Below are positions 46,251-57,961 of a stretch of 64,000 nt of DNA, piece after piece. The notes beneath the pieces are model-generated. The model was not told where the DNA came from and ran no database searches. It saw only the letters and a program-made list of their open reading frames with translations. The position numbers and the translations under genes are program-made. Source of the DNA: Chlorops oryzae (Eukaryota > Arthropoda > Insecta > Diptera > Chloropidae); assembly GCA_020466095.1 (NCBI GenBank), contig CM035806.1, positions 116,354,737-116,418,736 on the forward strand, given 5' to 3'. Each line of letters starts with the position of its first letter. Position 1 is the stretch's first letter.

Positions 46251-47474
46251 TTAGATGAATGATTCCATTGTTGTTGTGATAATAGTTGTGGTTAAGGTGG
46301 CTTTCTCAGCCTTTCTCTCAGTTTCAGTATGAATAAGGTGACCTTTGATAACTGCCTTTGGCCAGGTTGTCTCCTTACTATATAAGAATAGTGGACCATA
46401 GAACCATATATTGCATTTTGGAAGCTCTTTCGGCATCAAACCACGAGAGAGTACGTCCGCTGGATTGTCCTTGGTATTGACATATCGCCAATGTTCAGGA
46501 CAGGTCAAACGTTGTATGTTGGCCACTCGATGAGATACAAAGGTTTGAAAGGCTGATGCGTGTGAGTTGATCCAACATAGTACAATTTGGGAGTCGGTCC
46601 AGAAAAAGATATGTCCTTTGAAATTCAAATCCTTTTGTACTTGATTTGTCAATTGTGCTCCAATTTGCGCTGCTAATAATTCAAGCCTTGGAATTGTCTT
46701 GGTTTTGATGGGAGCCACTCTTGATTTGGAACATAGCAAATTTATGCTTATCGTACCATCCTTATTTACTGATCGGATGTATATAGCAGCACTATATGCC
46801 TTCTCCGAAGCGTCAGTAAAACAATGAACTTGAACTTCTTTGGGAATATTTTTGTTGAATACGTGCCTTGGTATTGAAGTGTCGTTTAATGATTCAATAT
46901 CTTTTCGAAACCCTGCCCATTCTTGCTGATGCTGCGGTGATAGTTGATCATCCCAACCGAGTTTTAAGGTCCAGAGCTGTTGAACAAATATTTTTGCTTT
47001 GACTACTACTGGACTTACTAACCCAAGTGGATCATATATTTTTGCCAGATCGGATGCCACGGCTCTTTTTGATATGCTTTGAGCGCCGGGAATGTTTGTT
47101 CTGATACGAATGCTGTCTGTTTTTGGAGTCCAGACCAGTCCTAATGTTTTAGCTGATTTTTCGATGTCGGATGAAAGTTCCAAATTTATCTCCTTGTCTT
47201 CTTGGGGGATTTCACACAAAAGTTGTGGGTGATTGGCACACCATTTTCGTAGCTTAAAGCATGCGTCGCTAAGAATAGTTTGGAGCTGTTGTTGGATTTC
47301 ACGAGCTTCGACCAAACTATCAGAACCGCTTAACGCATCATCTACGTAGAAATCCCTCTCGAGTGCCTTTGATCCAAGAGGAAATTTAGACTGGTTCTCA
47401 ACTGCCAATTGCTTAAGACATCTTGTTGCAAGGTATGGTGCTGATCTTGTACCGTAAGTGACAGTCTGAAGTCT
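46251..47474 (-). pseudogene. BEL pol: RT C-terminal part and RNase H
   Basis: After a stop at about 47472-47474 the frame continues through LQTVTYGTRSAP and the DD box (DFYVDDALSG). The connection (IYDPLGLVSPVVVKAKI) and RNase H follow (HCFTDASEKAYSA; IPRLELLAAQIG; FFWTDSQIVLCWI; KDNPADVLSRG). The frame is open from 47408 to 46251, then shifts near 46240 into the integrase frame. It is well conserved apart from the upstream deletion. Confidence 0.88.
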
Positions 47475-50221
47475 TTAGTATTTAATATTTTGAGTGGGTT
47501 CATGCCGCCATACAATCAACAAGCGCGGCATTCTAAATCGCAATAGAATTGAAAATAGTGTGCTTTGTACCGTTGGTCCCTTTAACAAAATGTCATTCAA
47601 TGAGATTTGTGATGATGTTTTTGCTGATGCGTCAAACACCACTCGCAACTTGGTGGAACTGCTTTCCGGACGTAGAACACAGTGATGCGGAATAAAGTAA
47701 TGTGGTGTTAGTACATCCTCTGAGTCAATTTCGCTCATGTGTCCAAGCCTTTCATATTCCATCATGAAGTCAACGTATTGCTTCTGTACTTCTGGGTTTC
47801 TAGCTAACCTTCGTTCTAGGGCGAGAAATCGGTTTGTGGCCATTTGTAGCGACTGCCCTAAGAGTGTTGCTTCTTCCTGATATGGTAGTTGAACAATGAA
47901 ACGTCCTTCTCTTGAGCGTTGTACTGTTTGACAAAATTGATTTTCACATTGTTGCTCTGCAACCGATAATGTTTGATTTTCAGAATCAAGTTCGTCCATT
48001 TTCCAGAGCCGTGTCAGCATGTCATCCATTGACTGGTCCTCTTCAGTATAAACTCCACAAAATGCCTTAGTTTGTGGGACTGGTGCAATCTTGCCAGTAA
48101 CAATCCATCCCAGAACTGTGTCTTGTAAAATTGGCAAATGAGGTGCCAATCTTCGTTGTTGGGGTTTTAGTAAGTGATAGAAAAATTCTGCACCGAGCAG
48201 AACATCTACATTACTGGGGCGACCAAATTGTGGGTCTGCAAGCTGGATTTCTGATGGCAGCGACCATTTCGAAACGTCCATTGTTTGAGATGCCTGTTTT
48301 GATGTTATATGTGGTAGGACATACGCGGTAAGAGGCGCTGAAAAATCTGACCATTTTGAATGGAGTTGTGTTTGAATGAAAAATTGTGAACCTTTGCTGC
48401 CTTTACCGATTCCCTCTATTTTGATTGATGCTGGTTGGAATTGTAATTGTAATTTTCTTGCAAGTCCTTCTGTTATTAAATTTGTTTGTGATCCAGAATC
48501 CAATAATGCTCGGCATTCCACTCTTTTTCCCTGTTGATTCACAATGTTAATGACTGCTGTACCCAATAAAACATATGCATTATTTGAGTTGCCAGTAGAC
48601 ATCAATGATACAGTATTTGGCAACTGTTCCGATTGGGTCTTTGGTGGATTTTTTTGCGATGGAGGTTGTGGCTTTAAACTTGTAATGTCCTTCTTTGAAT
48701 CTTCAGTGTTGATGTGAAGCAACGTATTGTGCCTTTTTGAGCACTTGGTGCAACTGCGCATAGAACATGTGTTAGCTCGATGTACTGATTTTAAACAATT
48801 GATGCATATTCCATTTTTAATCACAAAACTGACTCGCTCCTTCACTGGTGTTTGCTTAAATTTCGAGCAAGAATACAAAGGATGGTTTGATTGTTTACAA
48901 CATTTGCATGTGCTCTCCACTGTTGTAGTATGAGCCTGGCTTGAGTTGGATTTCTCTTTTGATCCAACAGCGTCCAGTGATTGGAATCTGGTTTCCAAAA
49001 AATGTAAAAAATCGTCTAAATTCTGAATTTCTCTTGGATTTGAAATGAATGTTTCATACATGAATCTGTTTTGACGGTCCAATTTTCTGATCAAAATTGG
49101 CATCAGCAAAGCATCCCATGCGCCTATGTTGAGATCCAAATTTTAAGTGCCTGCAAACACTCCTGAGTGGTATCATGAAATTCTTTCATTGCTGCTGATG
49201 TTGATGCTGTTTGTGGTTGGTCTATCAAACGATGTACCAAGTTGTCCGCTATCACTCGCTTATTTTCATACCTATTTTTTTATAAATTCCATACCGTGTC
49301 ATAATCGTTGTTTGACACTGCCAGATGTAAAATGATTCTTTCTGCTTCACCTTCCAGATTCGACTTCAAGTACCACATCTTCTGAGCGTTTGAAATGGGC
49401 TGATTATGGATGATTTGACAAAATAAGTCGTGAAACTGATGCCATTTGGTATAATCTCCAGAAAATTTTGGAAGATTTACTTTTGGCAATGGTATGTCCG
49501 AAGTAGGAACGTTGGATCTCATTCCTGTTGGCAGGACCGCTTCTTGTCGATACGGTTCTAATTCGATAAGGGCTTGTTGTATCCGTGTTTCAAGATCAAT
49601 GTACTTTCCCAAATCGAACCCTGAATCAGCCGGATCATCCAGAACCTCCCATAAGGACAAACTGGTTGTTTCCAGGGTTTTCCATGCTTCAATTATTGTG
49701 TTGATTTTAACGGTAGCATATTGACGTGTTTTTTGTCCTTCGTAGCTTTCAATGGCTTTCAACTGTCTGTTGAGTGCTTCCATTAAAGCCGCTACCTTTC
49801 GTACTGCTCCGATGTTGCTATCGGCGTTTGTTCTTAATGTTGGGTCAGGTTGATTATTTTCGATTGTGACTGATGGTGCCACTGGCTGCTTTGAGGTACC
49901 CTCTCCATCAGGATTGGATAGTCCTGGAGTGTTTATCATGCCATCTTCAAAAATGGAGCGGTAATCGTTTGCTATCTCTTCAATTTTTCCAAAATAATCT
50001 TCAGAGAAATAAGAGTGGTTGCGGTCTACATCAACTGATGATCTAATCTGCAGATCGGTCGCTTCAAACTTTGTCCAAGCGTTGTTTAACCTTTCGAGTT
50101 TGTCCCGATAGTACGCAGCCGTCTTTCGATCCTTTGCATCCTTTTTGAAGTTTCGTATGATTTGTTGGATTCCTTCTCCAACGTTGTTTTGCGATTTTAC
50201 CAAATCCGTGAATGACTCCAT
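47475..50221 (-). pseudogene. BEL gag-protease-RT N-terminus
   Basis: The start is the ATG at 50221 (MESFTDLVK); the upstream GTG lies between PBS and gag. Gag runs to a TAA near 49280 (LPKFSGDYTKWHQFHDLF; YENKR follows the stop), and a one-base shift lies near 49140. The next frame has knuckles CKCCKQSNHPLYSC, CINCLKSVHRANTC and CTKCSKRHN, protease LLDSGSQTNLI with VDVLLGAEFF, and RT start LRVVFDASAKTSS. RT breaks off after SILLRF, where a deletion removes the palm segment with the first catalytic Asp. So the copy lacks an active RT. Confidence 0.88.
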
Positions 50222-50250
50222 CGTCCTTGCTATTTGTCTCGTTGATTGGA

Positions 50251-50270
50251 GGATCACGTCGGGGTCACCA
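50251..50270 (-). other. Probable tRNA primer-binding site
   Basis: Two bases inside the 5' LTR the minus strand reads TGGTGACCCCGACGTGATCC. A TGG start is expected from pairing with a tRNA CCA end. The priming tRNA was not identified. Confidence 0.6.
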
Positions 50271-50272
50271 AA

Positions 50273-50495
50273 TGTTTAGAACTGCGTTTGGTGTTTGATT
50301 CGGTTTAGACCTGAATAAAACTTGCAGTCTGCGTTGTACAAATTTCTGATATTATATCAAGAAATTCCGTTTGCAATGACTTTACAGTTGTTGATTGTGA
50401 AAGCCACTAAAAATTCTTTATTAAATTGATTTCTTATATACTAACAATTTGTTTATCAATACAAAATTGGTTTAAAATAAAAGTGCCAGATCACA
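50273..50495 (-). repeat. 5' LTR of the BEL element
   Basis: Partner of 41696-41918. It carries AATAAA-type signals in the element's orientation and borders the primer-binding site. Confidence 0.9.
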
Positions 50496-50721
50496 GAAGT
50501 TTGGAAATTAAATAAATGAAAAATTGACAAAATTAAATTAAAAGAAAGCATTTAAACAACTTCATCAGTTTCAGCAAATTTAAGCGAAGTCAAAAGCCCA
50601 ACGTCGTGACCATGACGTACTGCTGCATCGGCATATTTTGTTCAGTAGGTTGGTTTTGTTTTCGTCGCCACTGGGCAGCGAGGAATGTTTTTGTCTTCAT
50701 AACAAATTTGTTGCGATCATC

Positions 50722-51540
50722 ATGGCGTGCAATTGGAATTTCAACTTCCAGCTAGAGGATCTCAAGGGTTTGTGCCTTTATGCGGCTGATTGTGATCCAG
50801 GGACTTCGACGGAGTCGCTGCTGGAGACCGTTGCGGAGGACATCAAGACCGCTTGGAAACACGTCAACAATGCCTTCAGTGTAGCTTGTGAAAGAGGCGA
50901 ATGGAGTGTTGGAGCCGTCGCACGTGCTCGGATCGCTTTGTACGAATGTCAACAACTCCAAGTTATAGCCAGAGCAAAACTCCGCAATATGCTATGGGAA
51001 AAAAGATATGCTCTCCCAACGCAGTCATGTTCTTAACATCAAGAGCCTCACTTCTGGGAAGAAATTAAAGCTGTCATCAGACGCCGCTGTAAAGCTTTTC
51101 AGTGCCATTCCAAATTCAGACAATTTAGAGGTCCAACTGCAGTCTCAAACCAACTGGATTCTTCAAACACGAGTCTCTTACTCAAGATCGAACTGCGGAA
51201 CTGTGTATTTTATGCTGCATTTTCCAAATGCTACTGCAACACCGGATGGCCAAGTTTCTTTACCCCCATTGACGTCTCCCCCGGAGATGGGCCCGTCGCC
51301 GACGAGACAACCGGCGCATATTTTTGCGCAACCGAAGACTTCGAATTCCGTGAGCTTCCCCCCCAGGTCACCGGCACACGCACACGTCTCCGACAGCCAA
51401 ATTCAGGTGCTTTTGCCCACGGCTATCGCACATATCTCACTCTTGGATCAGGGCTCGCAAAGGACATTTATTACTGAGCAATTGCAGCAGCAGTTTAATC
51501 AACAATCCGGCTTCCAGCCAAAAGGGGCTCCAATCGGGAT
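50722..51540 (+). pseudogene. Deletion derivative of a third BEL: gag start joined to protease
   Basis: Plus strand. The ATG at 50722 opens a gag N-terminus (LEDLKGLCLYAADCD, TAWKHVNNAF). After a frame change near 51010 come HAHVSDSQIQVLLPTAIAHI and protease LLDQGSQRTFI at about 51390-51490. Most of capsid, the zinc knuckles and everything after protease are lost. The protease end resembles that of the 14-16 kb element. It starts shortly after the 5' LTR of the neighbouring BEL but runs the other way. Confidence 0.65.
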
Positions 51541-52280
51541 CAAGGACACATTTCTATGCTTCAGCTCGCCGATCCACATTTTACGAATCCTGGCTGCATA
51601 TGCTATGTTAATAGCCGCAGATGCATTAAAATCATTGTCAGCTATAATGAGTAGCTGCAAATGTTATGCAAATAGCCGCAGATGCTTTAAAATCATTCTC
51701 CTACAGCTATATTCATTTACTAGCTAAATATAGCTTTGTTAGCTATTAGCTAGCTCAAATTCATATAAAATATAGCAAATGCAGTAATAACACCGTTGCT
51801 ATAGTTTATAGCAAGCAAGTAGTAGTTCTGTCTTTTGAGTGTTCAGTAATAATTTGTAGCATGCTTAAGATGGTCCTTAATTTGAAAAAGCGCAGGAAAA
51901 AAATTCGGCTTTGACATATGGTTTGACCAGAGAACTCCTTTTAAAAAAATCGTAGACTCTTATTTTACTATCAGGAAGTTAATTCTTTTATCGAACACAA
52001 CGATTCACTTTATGTATTGCATATGTATACGGAAGTAGGAATCGTTGGTAACATTTTAAGCTTTGATTAATGGAGTGTAGTCTTCTACACGCTCTTTCGA
52101 AGAAATTTGTCTTTCTTTATTATTGTTCAACTTCTTTCTATTTCTTATGTTCTATTTCTTATGTTCTATTTCTTATGTTCTATTTCATATGTTCTATTGC
52201 TTTTTCATTCTCCACGTTTCCAATAAGAAAACTTTTACATTTTTCTTTCTATTTGAAAATAAATTGCAGCGTATGAGCAG
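51541..52280. other. Intergenic with TAGC-rich segment
   Basis: ATAGCCGCAGATGC with TTAAAATCATT occurs twice (51615 and 51671), and TAGCTA/TATAGC steps are frequent to about 51830. TTCTTATGTTCTATTTC is a short tandem run at about 52140-52200. No gene. Confidence 0.45.
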
Positions 52281-52547
52281 TAGGGTTATGACTTTTAACA
52301 ATTTTTTTTCAAATTTAAATTTACATGTCATAACTGAATGAGAAATAGTAAAAAAATGATAATTGCGTTTTTATTTTTTTATTTTATGTCAAAAACTTCC
52401 CGCAGGAGGTCCCAGACATATTTTGCTTGTGCAGGGCAGGGCATAATATTAAAAAAAGGAACATAATTTGAAAGAATTCATACAGATTTTTTGTAAAACA
52501 AAATAAAATTATAATATTGACAAACAAATAAATTCTTCTTAATTCTT

Positions 52548-54330
52548 TTAATTATTTGTAGAAATAAACTTAAGATTCAAAGTACGCGTTGTTTTGCATC
52601 GAGGAAAAATATCGGTGACAACTTTAATCGCACGTTCTGCGCAGATGTTAGATCGTTGTTGGTTTGTAAGAACGGAATTTTCTTTAACCCAGTGCTTTAA
52701 AAAACATATATGAGCCGTTTTAAAATCCTTTATAGATCTGTCCAAATATTCAAAATTACCATCCTGGAAACAGTGATCCGAAAACCATACATCATACCAA
52801 GCTCCAGATATAAATTTACAAACTGGGAGCAATTTTTCTCTGTACTTAGGTATAAGTATAAATGTTAAAAAGGCGAGAATAGCTCTTGAATTCCAACGAG
52901 AAATACTTATTGGTGGAATGGTTTTAAACTTGATGTATGGAAAATCATTGTTTTTTTCATAATATCTGAAGCACTCCCCAAGCTCAAATAAGTATTGCAT
53001 ATCATCTCTCCATTTTATGCATTTAAATTTGATGACTTCAGTATTTTGCTTGTAGTTTTTTTTAAGATTTTCAAAATTGTTTATTAATTCAGCGAATACA
53101 TCATATGATATGTTAGGGGATGTTGATTTTCCGTGTAACCTCTCGTCCATTACATGTCGCAAAATTAAATCCAGCACATGATGTTGGCAGCCAATATATT
53201 GTGGTGGAGGTAATGCTAGAGAATTGAAATGTTTCCATAATAGACTAATTACCCCGTTTTTATTGCCAGTATTAACGCTTGTGGTATCAGTGATTATCAT
53301 TTTAATTGACGGCCAAAGTTTAAAATTATTTAATATCTTTTTAATACCTTCGAAAATTGTTAGACTTTTGCCATTTTCGAGAACTAAAACAGCCAATCTT
53401 ACTTCTCGCAGTTCATTTTTCAGCACAACGACCTCTATTTCTTTTGTTCCAATTTTCTTACCATCAAAATGGAGGCACCAATTTTCATTTTGAAGAGTGT
53501 TTTTATAATGCTGTTCTAAATCTTCTGCTGATTTTATAGCAGCTCTGTACAGTCCAGATTGTGATGGCATTGGGATGCTTACTCCTGCTTTAATCAGCTC
53601 TTCGCATATTTTAGATGCTTTGTTGGTGCTAACATTTAATGTATTAACCAGCGAAACTGCTGGAGCTGTTGAACACTTTGCAATTTTTATTCTTGCTGGG
53701 GGTGTATAGAAATCTCCATGGTTCGAATCTGATTCCTCAGTTATTGATGTTGACAATGTTGAGTCCAAATCCATTTGTTCTTCTTCTAAAGTCTTGGTGC
53801 TTATTTCAGTTCGATCCAATAAACCTGCTTTTGATGGATGCACTACAACCGTTTTAGATGTTGTGTACCCTACTGTCCCATTTGTATCTGTCAAAAGTGT
53901 GTATAACTTTTTGTCTTCTGCACTGAGCCAGGTGCCCTCCAGTTTAGTAATATCGAATATTACATCAAAAATTGAAACACTTTTTCCATTTTTGTATTTT
54001 AAAAATGTTGAATAACTATTAATAAGTTTTTTTGATTTTCCTTTCCACAGAAGTATTCGCAATACTTGGAAAATTGAGCTTCAACCACAAGTCAATTGTT
54101 TCAGCAGCAATTAACTAATATCTTTTTGTTTTATTTTTTTCTATTTTTGCCAATGCATTGAATCTTCCCATGATAGCAGTTTGCTTAGGCATTTTACAAA
54201 GCTCACCTAAAGAATTTTCAATATTAGGTATTTCGTGTCTTATTGTCGTGCTTTTTTTAAAAGTAGTTAGGTTTTTTGTCCAAATTTTTTCATTTTTTTA
54301 ACATTCTTTTCACTTTTTTTAAACGACATT
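52548..54330 (-). pseudogene. hAT-like transposase
   Basis: The open part (52548-54062) gives about 500 residues. Motifs are LHFDGKKIG (candidate first Asp), IITDTTSVNTGNKNGV (second Asp), and CQHHVLDLILRHVMDE with a Cys/His pair as in the hAT insertion domain. ICAERAIKVVTDIF near the end could hold the Glu. The family has wide relatives in insects and cnidarians. The N-terminal part continues upstream to about 54330 (SLGELCKMPKQTAIMGRF) in frames broken by stops, so the ATG at 54062 is not the original start. The copy is probably inactive, or spliced. Confidence 0.7.
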
Positions 54331-54485
54331 TTAATTGTTCACGCAACGAAAAGTTATGAGCAACTGAAATAATACATTAACATTGACACGTGCCAAAGAT
54401 TTTGAACGCTTCAATGTACCGTTACTTTGGCGACAGCGACAGTATGAAACGAACAACGAGCAAAACAAAAATAGCAAAAGAAAAG

Positions 54486-54647
54486 CAGTGCCGTAGCAAT
54501 TCTGTTTTGCGTGAGGGGGCAAAATTATTTTTCCAATTTGCGTGGGGGGGCAAAATTATTTTTTCAATTTTATTCATGGGCAAAAACAAAAATGCGTGGG
54601 GGGGGGGGGCAAAGCCCCCTCTTGCCCCTATGGTTGCTACGGCTCTG
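54486..54647. mobile_element. 162-bp hAT-type MITE nested in the hAT element
   Basis: Ends CAGTGCCGTAGCAA and TTGCTACGGCTCTG are inverted with one mismatch. AAGAAAAG occurs on both sides (54478-54485 and 54648-54655), a perfect 8-bp target duplication. The interior has long G runs and GGGGGGCAAAATTATTTTT repeats. No coding capacity. Confidence 0.88.
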
Positions 54648-54905
54648 AAGAAAAGAGCAAAAAAAGTAATATGTATCAGTTGCTATGCAAACATACCAAC
54701 AAATTCGCTAAATCACAAGCAAAATATGTCTGCGACCTCCTGCGGGAAAATTTTGACATAAAATAAAAAAATAAAAACGCAATTATCATTTTTTTACTAT
54801 TTCTCATTCAGTTATGCCATGTAAATATATTGTTGCAAAAATGTCATAACCCTAATGAGCAGCATATTTGGACGTTACGTATACGAGGCTCATGCGTTTG
54901 CTTTT

Positions 54906-55750
54906 GATACCCAGCGTAAGCGGGGTGTATTAGTTTTGTGCGAATCTTGAAACAGGGAGAACTAAGCTCCGGAGTTATATATAGAAATGATCAGGATCAA
55001 AAACTGAATCGATTTAGACATGTCCGTCTGTCCGTATGTCTGTCTGTCCGTTTGTCCGTCCGTCTGTGTCCGCATCTCCTCCGAAACGGGTGCACCAACC
55101 AAGTCGAAATTTGGCACACTGTTATATCGGGATTTGAGTATGATCCTAAGTAAAAATGGGAGACATCCGCCCACTGCCACGCCCACAAATGAATTTATTG
55201 TGTTTTCAGTAAAATGCTTGTAACTTGCCATTACATATCCTGGAAAAAAATGGACGCCACCTTCCTCGAGCCACGCCCAAAAATAAGCCCACAAATAAGG
55301 GTTTGACGTAACTTGTAAAGTAAAAGGCGTAGAAGCTTCAAATTTGCAACATAGGTTGACCAAGGCGAATGAAAGGTGCAAGAAAAAAATTAATGTGGCT
55401 TGCCCACTGCCACGCCCACAAGTAGAGATTTTTCGTAACTTCCGAAGAAAAAGGCGTAGAAGCTTCAAATCCGCAACATAGGTTTACCAAGGCAAACAAA
55501 ATCTGAAGGAAAAAATGTATGTGGCCCGGCCACTGCCACGCCCAAAAATAGAGATTTTTTGGAACTTCCGAAGTTCAAGGCGTAGAAGCTTCAAATTCGC
55601 AACATAGGTTGACCAAAGCGAATGAAAGGTGTAGGAAAAAATTTTCTTGCCACGCCCACAAATGGAGCGGCAAAACATAGTGCGCCAATAATGTCGGACG
55701 CTGGGTATTTCAAAGTCGGGCTTCACCGACTTTAGCTTTCTTACTTGTTT
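54906..55750 (+). mobile_element. DINE-1-like element, copy D
   Basis: Head GATACCCAGCGTAAGCGGGG, (GTCY)n block at 55022-55070, about four diverged tandem units (near 55168, 55402, 55531 and 55650) and a 3' end AAGTCGGGCTTCACCGACTT plus TTACTTGTTT. It inserted about 50 bp from the hAT end. Confidence 0.8.
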
Positions 55751-56818
55751 ATAATACTGTTATTCAAAACAAAAAACTAAAAATAAAACCAAGACCCTGT
55801 TCTAACATTTAGCGGCAGACTTAAAAAATGTTTCAATATTTTAGGAGTCATACAGGCTGTTCGTTAAGGCTTTCGATTGTTATTGTTTTTTAAAAATAAA
55901 CTTAAAATAAAAATAAAAAATCATTTTTAAATGGTAAGTTCTCCAAGAAAATTCTTTGCCAGTTTCTCTCAAATTGGGTTTCTTCTCCATTTTAAAATGC
56001 AATAATTTTAATTCAAACTTTTAGCTCAATAGTAGAATATAAGACCATAATTTACTTTGATACCCCATAAGCCATTTAATGACAACAAATAAATATATAT
56101 ATATATTTAATTTAAGTCATAGAAAGACACTTAAAGATATTTGCACCTGAAATACCAAAGTATATGAGCACGTTTTACAGCATAGTTTTTGAAAGCCGCA
56201 TTTTAATATCAAAGGTACTCGTGATGGTTATTGCAAAAGTAAAATAGCAATTCGATATGTAACCAAGTAATAGAAAAATAGAAAGCGTGTATAAGAACAT
56301 ATATACATACATGCATACGTACGTACGTATAATTATATAGTGGAAATTGTTTGAAATGTTCGAAGAGAAGCGGATGTAAGGAGAAGCTTTCAATTATATA
56401 AATATACATATATATACATATGTTATGCCTTGTTTTTATTCACAAGGCTTTTACCCTTAAAATTATAGTAAAAATAAAATAAACGTTAAGTTTTTCAAAT
56501 CAAACCAGAAGAAAGGGATTCAGAATCAATTTCTTTTGCAATTATTCATGATCGTATATTGTCATTCAGAGATAAAGAATCAAATCGTAACCTTTTCAAC
56601 TGATCGCATTTATAAAATGTTGAAAAAGTGTTCATGTACTTTTCTTTTGTACAAGGTGAACTAGAGGAAAGTTTTTAAATGTGAATTAATAAAAAGTTAA
56701 AGCTTATAAGAGAAATGTGTTTAAATCCTGATTCGAGTTTTATTTGAAATGCGATTTTAGGAAAAGATTTATTTATTTCAAGAAAACTATATTGAGTTAC
56801 AAAGACTCACTCCAATCC
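55751..56818. other. AT-rich intergenic DNA
   Basis: Contains only short TATA/TACG microsatellite runs (for example 56090-56110 and 56310-56330). No gene supported. Confidence 0.45.
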
Positions 56819-56822
56819 TTAA

Positions 56823-57957
56823 CCCTCCGTTTGGCACACCTCAGCGGACAAACATTCGTACCACAGTGGTCTGGCCAGACCACCGTATGTTTTCACACAT
56901 TTGTATGGGATTTGTATGGGTTTTTTACCTCATTTTAAATGCATATATGAGGTCGCCAGGTATAAACTTTTGGTTGTTCATCATTCAGAATGTGTTTCTT
57001 AAGAACTAAATTGCCTGCTTTAGGTAGAAATATCGAGAAAAAAAATTTTTTTGAGTAAAAGAAAACAGTTCGGTTTTTGTTCATTTTTTCTTTATTTCAA
57101 GGCGTATTAGGGCAATTAACATGCGATTTTATGTATTTTTTTGTTATGAAATTTGATAATTCTTCGGTTTCTTCTTGGTTCTTGCAACTAAAACAAGTAT
57201 AATCCATGATACGAGAAAACAAGATAGCGCCACTTCAGTACCGCTATTTTGAGGCTCTCTTTGAGAGCCGAAAATTGAGTTTGTGACGTCACTGAGCGAG
57301 AAATTGTCGTTGTTTCCCATGCTATTCAAAAAAGTAAAAAGCCGGTTTAACATGGGAAACAACAACAACGAATCGCGATTTTGAGTCTGTGACGTTTCCT
57401 CTCTCAAGTGGCGCTATCTTGTTTTCTTGTATCATGGAAATTTGCATTAAATACTCGCAAAGCTCCCAGTTCAAGGTCATTTCAATTATTATTTGTTTCT
57501 TATAGGGAAACCATCAGCTTTGCAAAAGCATAAATAATATAGAGCAAATTAAAATATGAAACAAACAGTGTTTTTTCCTGTGCTTCACTTGAATTTGCCA
57601 CCAGTGGCATAGTTTGGCATACACTGGTCTAAATGCTCGCCAATGTGTGTACAAGCAATGCTGGAATATTCTTTTAGCAGCTGGAACTCAAAGACATAAA
57701 AAACAATACGAATTTACTGCACTTATATGTGTAAATCATGTTATATCCCATACTTTTCTATATGAATTACATGGGTACAAATGTGATATGACGACCAAAA
57801 TGTCCTTACAATTATCCTTCTGTAGCACGGATCCTTACAAAATTATTTTCAAATGAAAGAGGACAAAAAGTTAGGAAAAGTCAATGAATTTCAAGTGTCT
57901 AGCTCAATTAGAAGTATGTTATAATTACAGTCAAAGTTGAAAGTGCCAAACGGAGGG
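56823..57957. mobile_element. piggyBac-like TTAA-flanked element
   Basis: Ends CCCTCCGTTTGGCAC and GTGCCAAACGGAGGG are perfect inverses, bordered by TTAA on both sides (56819-56822 and 57958-57961). TTAA duplication with CCC ends is the piggyBac hallmark. No recognisable transposase is left; the 80-codon frame at 57614-57856 is unassigned. A hairpin MITE is nested at 57204-57437. Confidence 0.8.
57204..57437. mobile_element. 234-bp hairpin MITE nested in the piggyBac-like element
   Basis: The arms begin CCATGATACGAGAAAACAAG and pair over about 34 bp with 57404-57437. A second inner pair is GTTGTTTCCCATG (57309) with CATGGGAAACAAC (57351). The RNA or single strand would form a long interrupted hairpin. 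A target duplication is not clear. Confidence 0.7.
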
Positions 57958-57961
57958 TTAA

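Larger units (their letters stand above)
41696..50495 (-). mobile_element. BEL/Pao element with env-like gene and paired LTRs
   Basis: Two 223-bp direct repeats bound the element (41696-41918 and 50273-50495) and differ by about three bases by eye, so insertion is fairly recent. Gag, protease, RT, RNase H, integrase and an envelope-like protein follow on the minus strand. A mariner is inserted in the env part. I could not find a matching target duplication at the outer ends. Confidence 0.9.
52281..54854 (-). mobile_element. hAT-superfamily transposon with 8-bp target duplication
   Basis: Ends TAGGGTTATGAC and GTCATAACCCTA head inverted arms of about 150 bp (52281-52430 and 54700-54854). The same eight bases, ATGAGCAG, lie on both outer sides (52273-52280 and 54855-54862). 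An 8-bp duplication with T/CAGGG ends fits hAT. One minus-strand transposase-like gene lies inside. A smaller hAT MITE is nested at 54486-54647. Confidence 0.85.
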
